A stretch of DNA of 64,000 nt. Source: Streptomyces sporangiiformans (GTDB lineage: Bacteria > Actinomycetota > Actinomycetes > Streptomycetales > Streptomycetaceae). The notes beneath the pieces were generated by a model. It ran no database searches and was not told where the DNA came from. It saw nothing but the letters and a program-made list of their open reading frames with translations. Positions 52,690 to 60,990 of the stretch are shown here, one piece after another; the first letter of the stretch is position 1, and each line of letters starts with the position of its first letter. The position numbers and the translations under genes are program-made. Location of the stretch: the NCBI RefSeq assembly GCF_005768555.2, contig NZ_VCHX02000079.1, positions 24,181 to 88,180 on the forward strand, in the 5' to 3' direction.

Positions 52690-53395
52690 CAGCCGTTGCT
52701 GCTGGGCGGCTTTGGTGTGGCGAGTCGGTAGGAGTCGCTGCCGGTCCCGATGATGTTGCCGCCGAAGGTGAGGCGGTCCACGATGGCCGCGCAGAGCCAG
52801 GGATCGGTGAACATCTTGGTCCACCGAGGAGAACGACTCGTCGGAGGCTGTCGCCATGCTGTTCACAGAGAAGATCGGCCTGTCCGTGGCGGGCGATGGT
52901 CTTGGTCAATACCTTCTCGTCGGCGACCTCCACAAGTTCGTTGACGAGCTCGGTCCCCAGCATGTACTTGACCCGGAACTCGGCCATCGCGGCTTCGGTG
53001 CCCAACGCGATCAACAGGTGCGATTTGCCAGTGCCTGAGTCGCCGATCAGGCACAGCGGCAGTCCTTCGCGGACCCACTCGCAGGAGGCCAGGGAACGGA
53101 TGGCGGCCGGGTCGATGGCGGGGTTCGCGTCGAACTCGAAGGTGCGCAGTGCCTTCTCGCTTGAGAAGCCTGCGGCTTTGATCCGGCGCTCGGAACGACG
53201 ACGGTTGCGGTCGTCGCAATCGGCCATCGACTACTCGGCCAGGAATGAGCGGTAGGTCATCTGGTCGCGGGCCGCGGCGTCGGCGAGCTCGGAGAACTGG
53301 CCGCGCATCGCGGGCAGCCGCAGGTTGCGGCAGGCCGCGTCGATGGCGGCGTCGGCAGCCGGTTCGGTCAGGCCGAAGTGACCAGTGACGCTCAT
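52690..53395 (-). pseudogene. istB: IstB-like ATPase of an IS21 element, with stop and deletion
   Basis: The strand starts MSVTGHFGLTEPAADAAIDA, MRGQFSELADAAARDQMTY, then a TAG in place of a Leu codon, then MADCDDRNRRRSERRIKAAG and Walker A GDSGTGKSHLL. After the DLLCE block about 35 residues (Walker B) are deleted and NSMATASDESF follows in another frame. Dead copy; related to the fragment at 22198. Confidence 0.85.
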
Positions 53396-53409
53396 GGCGG
53401 GAACTCCCT

Positions 53410-53870
53410 CACCTGATGGGAACGCCCGGCCGATGGCCGGGCGTGCCGCAGGAGTAGGTCGTAGGCGGCCACCGACGGCAGCGGCGCGGGTCCGGCGGCA
53501 GCGCAGCCGGCCGGCGCGTGGTCAGTGACACCACCGGAGAGGCGATCCGGCCGAGTGCCGCGTCCGGGCTGGCCTGGCTCGGGGCTTCGTGTTCGGCGGC
53601 CCGGCGTTTTCCAGGGCGACCGCGTCCACGGTCAGAGCCCCAGCCCGCAGGGCGGCGGCGATCCCCACGACGACGTGGTCGTGGCTCATATGACGGTGCA
53701 GCAACAGGACTTCGATCAACGCGCGGGTGCCGGACGCGTCGCCGTGCGCGCGGCGGGTGGCTTCCCGCCAGGCGTCGTGCACCGGGGTGACTTCCCCGCC
53801 GCGCGGGCCTGTTCCAGCGCGGTGGCTCCGGGCAGGGCGCCGGGCTTGCTCGGGAGTTTTTCCAGTATTC
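53410..53870 (-). pseudogene. istA: IstA-like transposase C-terminal fragment of an IS21 element
   Basis: The strand reads GTRALIEVLLLHRHMSHDHV, VVGIAAALRAGALTVDAVAL and, frame-shifted, PLPSVAAYDLLL. This is the end of the IS21 transposase that normally precedes istB with a short overlap, as the order does here. The DDE core is missing. Confidence 0.75.
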
Positions 53871-53907
53871 ATGATGAACAGGTTCATTGGGGAGGAAGGC
53901 TCAACAC

Positions 53908-55356
53908 CTACGCGACATCGGGCCGTGTCATCAGTGGCGACCGCACGTGCAACTCTAGGCTGGGGCCGGTCAGGGGCACGGTGCTCCATGTCGCCGCAGC
54001 GGTCCTCGCCTCGGCGTCGACGACCAACCGAACGCGGTGCGGGGTGGTGACGACGTAGAGATCGGCGACGAATGTGCTGTCCTGCCAGGCACCGGCCGCG
54101 ACGACAGGTCGGCCGAGCGGGGAGCTTTCCCGCCAGTCGCCATGGCCGATCTCAACGTTGAGGAGCGACTCGAACCGTACGAGCCATCCGCCGTCGGTGG
54201 GATCGATGATCACCGTCGTTCCGTCGGGCAGGGCCGAGCCCTCAGCGGAGGCGTCGAGCGTCGCGCTGGCCGAACGCCCCGGGTCGGCCGAACCCGGCAC
54301 CGGCGACAATGACAGTTGCTGCAGCCGATCGGCGAGGATCTCGTCGTCCTGGGCGCTTCCCGCATGGTCCACGCCGGGCAGCAGGCACTCCCACATGGCG
54401 TCGAGCACCTCCTGAGACTCCCCTTGGGCGGTCACGGCGACCACGAGATCGTGCGACGGGACGACCACACACTGCTGTCCGAAGGAGCCATGACCGTGGT
54501 ACCCGTGACGCGACATCCAGAACTGGTAGCCGTATCCGCAGGAGAAATCGGCGTCGTCCGCTCCCTCCTTGAACGGCACGCAGTCGATGTGCCGTCTGGT
54601 CGCGAGCTCCAACCATTCGCGCGGGACGAGCCGCCGGTCGCCCCACATGCCTCCGCGCAGGAGCAACTCACCGAAGGCGGCGATGGCCTCGGTCGTGAGG
54701 TGCAGTCCGTGGAATCCGAAGGCGGCACCGCTCTTCACCCGGTCCCATTCGGCGTGGTCGACGCCCATCGGCTTGAAGAGGCGCTCGTCGAGGAACTCCG
54801 GGAGACCGCGACCCGTGACCCGTTCCACCATCCGGGCCAGGATGAAGGTGGTTGAGTTGTCGTAGGTATGCCGCGTTCCCTCGGCCACGGCAAACGGCAG
54901 GCACAGGAAGCCCTTCACCAAGTCGTCGGGTTCCAGCTCCCAGGCTTCGGCGAGGCTGTCCGTGAGGTGCCCGGCTGTCATGGACAGCAGGTGGTGAACG
55001 GTGATGCGGCTTCCCTGCTCCGCGATGTCGGCCGGGACGTGGTCGGGCAACACGTGCACCACCCGATCGTCCAGTGAGAGCAGCCCGTCGGCGATCGCGA
55101 ACCCCACGGCGACCGAGGTGAACGACTTGGTCAGCGAGTAGAGAAGGTGCGGGCGTTCGGCCGAGTACGGCGCCCACCAGCCTTCGGCGACGACGTGGCC
55201 GTGGTGTACGACCATGAGGGAGTGACACTCGACGGATTGTGCTAGCCGATCCAGCAGCGCGGCGATGGAACGGGACGACATCCCCGAGGCGGCCGGTGTC
55301 GAGCGCGGCAGCAGGGCACGCTGAGAAGCCATCCGGGCACCGTATCCGAACGCCAT
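53908..55356 (-). CDS. serine hydrolase (beta-lactamase/penicillin-binding-protein-like)
   Basis: The 482-residue protein belongs to the class C-type serine hydrolases. The SxxK motif is SLTKS near residue 90, the YxN-like motif is in HTYDNSTT, and GHGSFGQQC near 300 fits the third motif. A C-terminal 100-residue extension (GGWLVRFESLLNVEIGH) is typical of this subgroup. No signal peptide is seen, so it is probably cytoplasmic and acts as an esterase or amidase. The first 8 residues may not be translated (ATG at 55332 is an alternative). Its stop region abuts the IstA debris. Confidence 0.9.
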   Translation of the reverse strand: MAFGYGARMASQRALLPRSTPAASGMSSRSIAALLDRLAQSVECHSLMVVHHGHVVAEGWWAPYSAERPHLLYSLTKSFTSVAVGFAIADGLLSLDDRVVHVLPDHVPADIAEQGSRITVHHLLSMTAGHLTDSLAEAWELEPDDLVKGFLCLPFAVAEGTRHTYDNSTTFILARMVERVTGRGLPEFLDERLFKPMGVDHAEWDRVKSGAAFGFHGLHLTTEAIAAFGELLLRGGMWGDRRLVPREWLELATRRHIDCVPFKEGADDADFSCGYGYQFWMSRHGYHGHGSFGQQCVVVPSHDLVVAVTAQGESQEVLDAMWECLLPGVDHAGSAQDDEILADRLQQLSLSPVPGSADPGRSASATLDASAEGSALPDGTTVIIDPTDGGWLVRFESLLNVEIGHGDWRESSPLGRPVVAAGAWQDSTFVADLYVVTTPHRVRLVVDAEARTAAATWSTVPLTGPSLELHVRSPLMTRPDVA

Positions 55357-55424
55357 TTCGGACCCAAGCGATTAACTGACCGCTGCAAACTGAGTTAAGC
55401 CCGCGATCTTGCGGCTGGCGATCT

Positions 55425-55530
55425 TGGTCGGCAGGCTGTGCGGGTGCGTGCTGATCTTGTGCCAGACGACTTGTGGGAGCGCGTGGCGCCGTTGCTGCCG
55501 CCCGTTCCGTCCCTGTCCGTCAGGGCGCAT
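55425..55530 (+). pseudogene. IS5-family transposase N-terminal scrap
   Basis: The strand reads VRADLVPDDLWERVAPLLPP, the usual start of an IS5-group transposase, then loses pattern. Confidence 0.65.
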
Positions 55531-55560
55531 CTGCCTCCTGACGCGTCTAGCGCTGCTGTG

Positions 55561-55655
55561 GGGGAGTCGCCATCCGCCAGGCGCGCTCCGGAACGCCAGC
55601 CGCCGACACGCTGGCCGACCTGGAGGAGATGCTCAAGGAGTTCGCCGACGCATGA
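55561..55655 (+). pseudogene. unidentified C-terminal scrap
   Basis: The strand reads VAIRQARSGTPAADTLADLE and EMLKEFADA and stops, a helical protein end similar to tails of small recombinase- or antitoxin-type proteins. I cannot name the family. Confidence 0.35.
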
Positions 55656-56083
55656 CGTCGGCTCAGTTCTTCGGCTGGTCGGACCGCGCGCGTCGGTCGG
55701 CTGTGGGACCGTGGGGGCCGGGCCCGTCGCTTCCCCCGTGGCGACGGTCCCGTTTCAGGGGGCGATGGCGGCGTTCGCGTGAAGGTACCCAGCGGGGTAC
55801 ACAGAAACGTACCCAGCAGGCTGGACGCCGGAGCGCTGGGACCATCCGACAGCCACGCTGCCACGGGACAGCGGCTGCTGTCCCACACCTTGGAGACGCG
55901 GGTGGCCCCAGCGCCTCGCCAGCCCAAATCGGTTGCGGAGCGCAGGGTCAGCGTGGGATCAGCGAGCCCTCTCCCGTGATCGTCAGGCGCGCCTGGTGGC
56001 CGCCCGGCGAGCAGTTGCGGCCGTTGGGATAGGTGGGCTTCGGGGTGGTTACTGATCTGTCGGTCGAGCACGGTGGCGCCCTG
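55656..56083. other. unassigned region
   Basis: No gene can be supported. A duplicated GTACCCAGC motif (near 55785 and 55809) is visible but unexplained. Confidence 0.3.
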
Positions 56084-56479
56084 CTAGTTCTTGAGGACCA
56101 GCGTGACGTGTATCGGCTTTCCTGGGAGGTCACGTACGACCGCGAAGCCAGACCGGAGAAAGGACTCGGGGGCTTGTGGTGTCCTCGCTGCCGGGCTTTC
56201 TGTGGTGGTAGCGGATTCCGTGGTCATCACGGGGTTGCCTGGGGCCGCCGGCTCTTCCGACCAAGTCTCCCGCAGCTGCAGCGCGCTCTTTCGGCATCTG
56301 CCGTCCCAGCAGGCCGTAAGGGTTGCGTCGGCCACCCTGTTCGCCAGTTCCGGGGGGACCTTGACCCGGATCCCGGCGGGCGCGTCCCTCAGTGTGCAGG
56401 GATGGGTGTCTCCCGCGGAACACCCGCACGCGGTCAACAGCGCCAGAGCCGCCAAGGGCAATCCGACGTTCTGTCTCAC
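56084..56479 (-). CDS. putative lipoprotein
   Basis: The 131-residue product starts VRQNVGLPLAALALLTACGC, a lipoprotein signal with lipobox LTAC, and continues with a small domain containing three Cys (PCTLRDAPAGIRVKVP, LTACWDGRCRKS) and a hydrophilic part with repeated TTES, ending KPIHVTLVLKN. GTG at 56479 is chosen because GAGGAG lies five bases upstream. Cell-surface protein of unknown role; similar small lipoproteins are common in Streptomyces. Confidence 0.75.
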   Translation of the reverse strand: MRQNVGLPLAALALLTACGCSAGDTHPCTLRDAPAGIRVKVPPELANRVADATLTACWDGRCRKSALQLRETWSEEPAAPGNPVMTTESATTTESPAARTPQAPESFLRSGFAVVRDLPGKPIHVTLVLKN

Positions 56480-56590
56480 GCTGGCTCCTCGGTGCCCGTC
56501 TGCGCCTTGATCACGGCCACTCATGCTCGCACGGCCGCACGACGGCTTGAACGCAACGATCGGCTGTGGTGCAACACCCGTAGTGACACC

Positions 56591-56842
56591 ATGAGTTGGG
56601 ACGAAAGGTGGGGGTTCGTGCAGGGTGACAAGCGGCAGATTCAGACGGCGGTCCTGGGCAGTGCGGACTCGGAGGAGCCGTTGATGCTGCCTTTGGAGGC
56701 GATCGAGCTGGACGCCTTCCGCCGTCGGCACGAGCACGACACGTTCTGGTGCGGGCTGCTGCGGCGGCCAGCTGACGACCAAGCTCTACACCGACCGGGT
56801 GTGTTCCCTGTCAAGTTCTACGTGTTGAGCTGCGGACGCGTG
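56591..56842 (+). pseudogene. CoiA-like family protein, N-terminal fragment
   Basis: The strand reads MSWDERWGFVQGDKRQIQTA, LPLEAIELDAFRRRHEHDTF and WCGLL, then in another frame GGQLTTKLYTDRVC. The CG..LGGCGGQLTTKLYTDRVCHFAH block is a hallmark of Streptomyces proteins related to CoiA. Its downstream part is lost after a shift. Confidence 0.65.
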
Positions 56843-56945
56843 CAGTGCCAGATAGCCGGATGGCGGGGGAGCGCCAGATGTCTCCGTTAGTGTAGGTGAC
56901 GAGAGACCGCCGGATCCCAGTCGCACAGCCGCGTCCCGATCCGGG

Positions 56946-57395
56946 TCAAGGCCCGTGTGGTGCGGTCAGGGCTTTGTGGGTCGACTCCAGGATCTTCTCC
57001 GACAGGTCTGTGCCCGCCGTGGCCCGGGCGAGGAGGATCGCGCCGACCAGAGTGGCCACCATGGGAAGGCCGTCGTTGGCGTCGGTAGACATCCACGCGG
57101 CGAATTCCTCGACCCCGGCTGCGTACGTTTCGCGCACCTCCCCAGCTGTGGACTCGCGCGCCATGTCCCCAGCGAATCCCGCGGTGGGGCAACCGGTGCC
57201 GGGCTGGTCACGGTGCTCGGCCGACAGGTAGAAGTCGACGAGGGCGCCGCGCGCGGTTTCGTGATCGCCGTGGGCCGTATCGAACGAAGCCAGGAGTAGG
57301 TCGAGGTCCCCGAAAGCGGCTTGGGCAGCCTCGGCGATCAGGGCCTCCTTGGAGGGGAACTGTTTGTAGAAGCCGCCCGTGGTCAGCCCGATGGG
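56946..57395 (-). pseudogene. TetR-family regulator, 5' end deleted
   Basis: The remaining 150 codons start within the helix-turn-helix (GLTTGGFYKQFPSKEALIAE) and continue through a full TetR_C-type domain with QPGTGCPTAGFAGDMARES and LSEKILES. The first 35-40 residues and the promoter are gone; DNA of the neighbouring gene is joined directly. Confidence 0.85.
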
Positions 57396-57912
57396 AGGCC
57401 GCCGCGTCGCCGACAACACCAACCAGCGCACCGACCGCTACGGCGGCTCCCTCGACAACCGCATCCGCTTCGCCGTCGAGGTCGCCACCGCCGTGGCGGA
57501 CGAGATCGGCGCCGGCCGCACCGGCTTCCGGATCTCTCCCGGCAACCCGTTCAACGACATCGCGGAGAGCGACACCCACGAGCTGTACCCGGCGCTCGTG
57601 CGCGCCCTCGCCCCGCTCGACCTCGCCTACCTGCACATCGGCCACGGCGGCGACGAGGAACTCCTGCACACCCTGCGCAAGCTGTGGCCGAGCACCTTGG
57701 TTCTCAACCGGGCCGGCACCGACATCGCCACCCGCGCGAAGGACATCGAAGACGGCCTGGCCGACATCGTCACCGTCGGCGTGATGGCACTGGCCAACCC
57801 CGACCTGGTCGAGCGCGTACGCACCAGCGCGCCGCTGAACGCCCCCGACCCCGCCACCTTCTACGGCGGCGGCGAGGCCGGCTACACCGACTACCCCACC
57901 CACTCGGCCTGA
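57390..57912 (+). pseudogene. Old Yellow Enzyme (alkene reductase), 5' half deleted
   Basis: The frame contains DNTNQRTDRYGGSLDNRIRF, TGFRISPGNPFNDIAE, LAYLHIGHGGDEELLHTLRK, DIVTVGVMALANPDLVERV and ends TDYPTHSA. This is the C-terminal 40 per cent of a FMN-dependent ene reductase. The part with the first FMN-binding residues and the substrate His/Asn pair is missing. The junction to the TetR fragment is at about 57395. Confidence 0.88.
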
Positions 57913-58069
57913 CAAACCCCGTCGCTTCCGGTCCTGGCGGGCCGGTATGCGCAGATGGCCCAGCGTCTCGGTTACCCCGGTATGCGGGCCATCCTCCCGC
58001 TTGTTCGATCCGATTCCACGGTCCGTCACTGGGGCGGAGCCGCTCCGTCCATCCATATTGGAGAAGCAC

Positions 58070-58684
58070 ATGTCTTCCTCGAACGTCGAAATCCCAACGT
58101 CCACCGCCGACGTGCACTGGCTTGCGGATGAGTACCTCAGGCGCGTCAACCTGCGTGATCTCGACGCCCTGTTCGCCCTGTACGCGCCGGACTTCCGCTC
58201 CCACGCCGCCGACGGAACCACCACCGGCGTTGAGGAGACCCGCGCGGTGCTGGCGTCGTTCCTCGACGCGGTCCCCGACTTCGCTGCCACGCCGGTCCGT
58301 GTCGTCGCCGAGGACGATGGGTTCGCGATCAGCTTCATCCAGTTGTTGTTCAGCTCCTGGCGACAGGCACCGCTGTGCGTGCGTTGGCGCGTGATCCCGA
58401 ATCGGCCGAGCCACCGAAAACTTGTCGTTTATCCGTTGAGATCGAACGGCCTTCGAAGCCTGCCCCGCCGCGGCGGCCGCGTGAAGGTGGTGCGGGCACA
58501 CGTGCGGCGCGTCGTGAAGTGCCTGGACGCAGCCGAGGCCCGGATCGACGTGGAAGGGAACCAGGCGCTCCCCGCGCTCGTCGTCCTCCTGGACGATGTC
58601 GCCGACCGTTACGCCGACGGACGACTCGGCGCGCTCCTCGATGAAGAGAAGCTGACCGAATACTCGGCCGGGCGGGACTGGTAG
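58070..58684 (+). CDS. SnoaL-like N-terminal domain fused to an unrelated tail
   Basis: The first 95 residues (VHWLADEYLRRVNLRDLDAL, FALYAPDFRSHAADGTTTGV, ETRAVLASFLDAVPDFAATP) follow a SnoaL-like polyketide-cyclase pattern, up to ISFIQLLF. From about residue 97 the sequence changes to an Arg-rich, then helical part (VRRVVKCLDAAEARIDVEGN, LPALVVLLDDVADRYADGRL) that I cannot assign. SnoaL proteins normally end after about 130 residues, so the gene is probably a chimera from a deletion. GGAGAAGC precedes the ATG. Confidence 0.6.
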   Translation: MSSSNVEIPTSTADVHWLADEYLRRVNLRDLDALFALYAPDFRSHAADGTTTGVEETRAVLASFLDAVPDFAATPVRVVAEDDGFAISFIQLLFSSWRQAPLCVRWRVIPNRPSHRKLVVYPLRSNGLRSLPRRGGRVKVVRAHVRRVVKCLDAAEARIDVEGNQALPALVVLLDDVADRYADGRLGALLDEEKLTEYSAGRDW

Positions 58685-58761
58685 GCGCTTCGCCTTGCGT
58701 TCCTTGCTGTGGTCATCGGGGTTGGGGCGGTTGGCGCTGGGTTCCTGCGCTGTCGGATCCG

Positions 58762-58869
58762 GTGACGACTGTTCTCATCGCGAGTGTCGGCGTGCTGGGG
58801 GTGGCGCTGCTGTACCGCAAGGACCTGACGCGGGGGATCGACATCCTCGGGCTGTGGCGGCCGTCGTGA
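58762..58869 (+). CDS. 35-residue membrane peptide or membrane protein tail
   Basis: Starting at a GTG the product has one hydrophobic helix (TTVLIASVGVLGVALLYRKD) and a basic/hydrophobic end (GIDILGLWRPS). There is no clear ribosome site, so it may be the C-terminal end of a lost membrane protein rather than a gene. Confidence 0.35.
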   Translation: MTTVLIASVGVLGVALLYRKDLTRGIDILGLWRPS

Positions 58870-58907
58870 CCAAACTGATGTCCGCCTTGTGGCTGAGGGC
58901 GTGATTC

Positions 58908-59045
58908 TTACTGGCACAGCACGCGGTCGAGGTACTCGTCCAGGGCCTCCTGGCCCAGCTTCCCGTCCAGGGACAGCGACTGGCGTAGCGACCTGCCGGT
59001 CACCTTGGCCGGGATACCCCAGTGCTTCTCCGTCTCTCGGAGGTG
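58908..59045 (-). pseudogene. unidentified C-terminal fragment
   Basis: The strand reads HLRETEKHWGIPAKVTGRSL, RQSLSLDGKLGQEALDEYLD and RVLCQ and stops. It looks like the end of a real protein, with good codon pattern, but I do not recognise the family and no upstream part is present. Confidence 0.4.
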
Positions 59046-59199
59046 CCCGCCCGGTTGCCCCCATTGGACCTAATGACGTCGCCGAACCGGCCCGCCGGCC
59101 CCGGGAGTTCTGCTCGCCGTGGTGCCGCGGCCCCGTGCAGGTCCTGCGCAACGGGGGCCCGCTGCCCGGTGGCCCGGGCCTGCTGCTTCACGCTGCGGA

Positions 59200-59823
59200 T
59201 TACTGGTCGCTCTCCTTTGGGAGGAACTCCGAGGGATAGCCACCGCCCCCGCCGCGACCGCTGCTGTCGAAAGGGTGCGGCACCGAGCCGCCCAGGGCAG
59301 GAGGTGGTTCGGAAGGGGCCGTCTTGGGCGCGCGCTGAGCAGCGCGGCCGTCCTCAACGATGTCCCAAAGTTGGCGCCAGGTGCTGAAGAGGGCGGGGTT
59401 GTGGTGCTTGGGCGGCTCGACTTCCCGGCCATCCTGGAAGTTCATCAGCGCCTGCACCAGCCACAGCAGACGGTCAAGGGAAGCTGGGGCGCGCTTGCCT
59501 GACAGGATGTCGCTGACGGTCGACTTGGACATCGACGGGCCGTCAGGCATCTTCTTTTTGCCCCACGTGACGATGCGGTCCAGTGAGGGCCGTCCAACCT
59601 GCCGGCGCAGCTCGCGCAGCTGCGCGCTCAGCTGCGTGCACGCCTGCCTATATGCCGTGTCGTCCCACGACTGCTCGTGCGCCATGTCGTCCGGCATATC
59701 TCCCAGCGGCACCAGTTGACCCGATGCAAGGCGGGCGACCGGGTTGTATCTGATCTCGCCCATGCCCGTCCCCAGGGAGCCCCAAGCCTGGCGTTCCTGC
59801 GTGTACCGCGTCTCGTCCGCCAT
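59200..59823 (-). CDS. XRE-type helix-turn-helix protein
   Basis: The 207-residue protein has a helix-turn-helix in its middle (about 65-130): LRELRRQVGRPSLDRI, GPSMSKSTVSDILSGKRAPA, SLDRLLWLVQALM, as in Streptomyces regulators that recognise plasmid- or phage-type operators. A Pro/Gly-rich C-terminal tail (about 165-207) is disordered. The ATG at 59823 starts MADETRYTQE. It is divergent from the next gene, with several GAAC/GTTC-containing half-sites between them. Confidence 0.8.
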   Translation of the reverse strand: MADETRYTQERQAWGSLGTGMGEIRYNPVARLASGQLVPLGDMPDDMAHEQSWDDTAYRQACTQLSAQLRELRRQVGRPSLDRIVTWGKKKMPDGPSMSKSTVSDILSGKRAPASLDRLLWLVQALMNFQDGREVEPPKHHNPALFSTWRQLWDIVEDGRAAQRAPKTAPSEPPPALGGSVPHPFDSSGRGGGGGYPSEFLPKESDQ

Positions 59824-59877
59824 AACGGTCCCCCTCGCCCGCGCCGATGAGGGAACGGTAGCGCCGGAACGAAGTCG

Positions 59878-59940
59878 AACGAAACAGAACGCCCAGGTCA
59901 CGACGCCCCAATGTTCTGTCGCCACCGACCCTGTTCCGTT
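59878..59940. promoter_or_regulatory. half-site cluster between divergent genes
   Basis: AACGAAACAG (59878-59887) faces CTGTTCCGTT (59931-59940), nine of ten positions complementary, and ACAGAAC (59884-59890) faces GTTCTGT (59913-59919) exactly. Position and repetition suggest operators for the XRE-type protein. Confidence 0.5.
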
Positions 59941-59979
59941 TGCGCAGGTCAGACACTTGCCGTGAACAGGATGGTGCGC

Positions 59980-60429
59980 ATGGCGAAAAAAATGACGCGG
60001 CTTCAGACACCCCCTGCTCCCGCACTGTCCACTCGACTCGGCTGCCACACCACGAGCGACGGGAACTGCGACCAAGAGACCAGTTCCACGATCAGGATTC
60101 CCCTTCCCGACAGCCAGGGCGACAGCCTGCCCTACCAGTTCCGGGTCACCTTCGACGAGATGATCGAGGACGCGGAGTCAGAGCTGGCCCTTCAGCGCCG
60201 CCGAGTGCGGCAGATGCGCCATCAGCGACGTCGGCAGAAGCGTCGGGATGCGGCCCGCTGGATCCGCAACCACTGTCGCGCGGGTCTGTTCTGTGGCGGC
60301 ACGGCCGCCTGCACGGCTGGGTTGGTCTTCGTCGTGCTGGGGCAGTACGGCATCGCTTTCGAACTGTTCAAGGTCGCGGCCGCTGCCTGGATCGCGGCGG
60401 CCTCTTACCAGCAGCCCTCTCAGGGCTGA
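59980..60429 (+). CDS. hypothetical membrane protein
   Basis: The 149-residue protein has an unstructured N-terminus, a polar middle (YQFRVTFDEMIEDAESELAL), a strongly basic block (RRRVRQMRHQRRRQKRRDAA) and a C-terminal membrane hairpin of two helices (CGGTAACTAGLVFVVLGQYG and FKVAAAAWIAAASY). No family is recognised. The layout suggests a small protein anchored at the cell membrane and binding something acidic such as DNA or phospholipid. Starts at 59971 and 59980 are both possible. Confidence 0.65.
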   Translation: MAKKMTRLQTPPAPALSTRLGCHTTSDGNCDQETSSTIRIPLPDSQGDSLPYQFRVTFDEMIEDAESELALQRRRVRQMRHQRRRQKRRDAARWIRNHCRAGLFCGGTAACTAGLVFVVLGQYGIAFELFKVAAAAWIAAASYQQPSQG

Positions 60430-60556
60430 CTCCGCCCGGTACGAAACGAGGGCCTGCACCGTGGATGGCACGGCCCCCTGGTCACTGTCGTGCAGCCGTC
60501 GGCGGCGCCCAGCGCCGGGGTCCCGGCCAACCTCCGGAAAGTGGGTAGACCGCCTC

Positions 60557-60922
60557 ATGACCCGTCACACCGCAGCCCCCGCCCAGCCCCGGGCCCGGCA
60601 CATGAACCTGTTCCGCCGCTACTTCGACCTGGTGGCCACCGGCCGCAAGAAGATCGAGGTCCGCGTCCAGTACACCAATCTGCGCAACCTCGCCGCCGGC
60701 CAGCACATCAAGTTCGCCTGCGGCAAGGACGAATGCCTGGTCCGCGTCATCCGCGTGGCCCGCTACACCTCCTTCGAGGAGATGCTCGACACCGAGGGCC
60801 CGGCGAACGTCAACCCCGACTCCCCGCGCGAGCAGCAGCTGACGAACATTCGCCGCATCTACGGCCCCGAGAAGGAAGCCCTGGGCGTTCTCGCGATCGA
60901 GATCGAACGCGTCAACGCCTGA
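60557..60922 (+). CDS. ASCH-domain protein (PUA-like, RNA-associated)
   Basis: The 121-residue protein has the ASCH/PUA-like pattern: MNLFRRYFDLVATGRKKIEV, RVQYTNLRNLAAGQHIKF (beta barrel start), LVRVIRVARYTSFEEMLDTE (helix after the barrel) and a C-terminal IYGPEKEALGVLAIEIERV. The conserved RRYF, TGRKKxExRV and IxRVxxYxxFExML marks agree with EVE/ASCH relatives such as YqfB-type amidohydrolases of modified nucleosides. Function in this context is unknown. The IS701 element starts 69 bases after the stop. Confidence 0.82.
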   Translation: MTRHTAAPAQPRARHMNLFRRYFDLVATGRKKIEVRVQYTNLRNLAAGQHIKFACGKDECLVRVIRVARYTSFEEMLDTEGPANVNPDSPREQQLTNIRRIYGPEKEALGVLAIEIERVNA

Positions 60923-60990
60923 ACCAGCAAACCGTGAAAACCTCGTCCCTGGCATTCCAGCTGCCGGGGGCGAGGCGTTTCGCATGCTAA

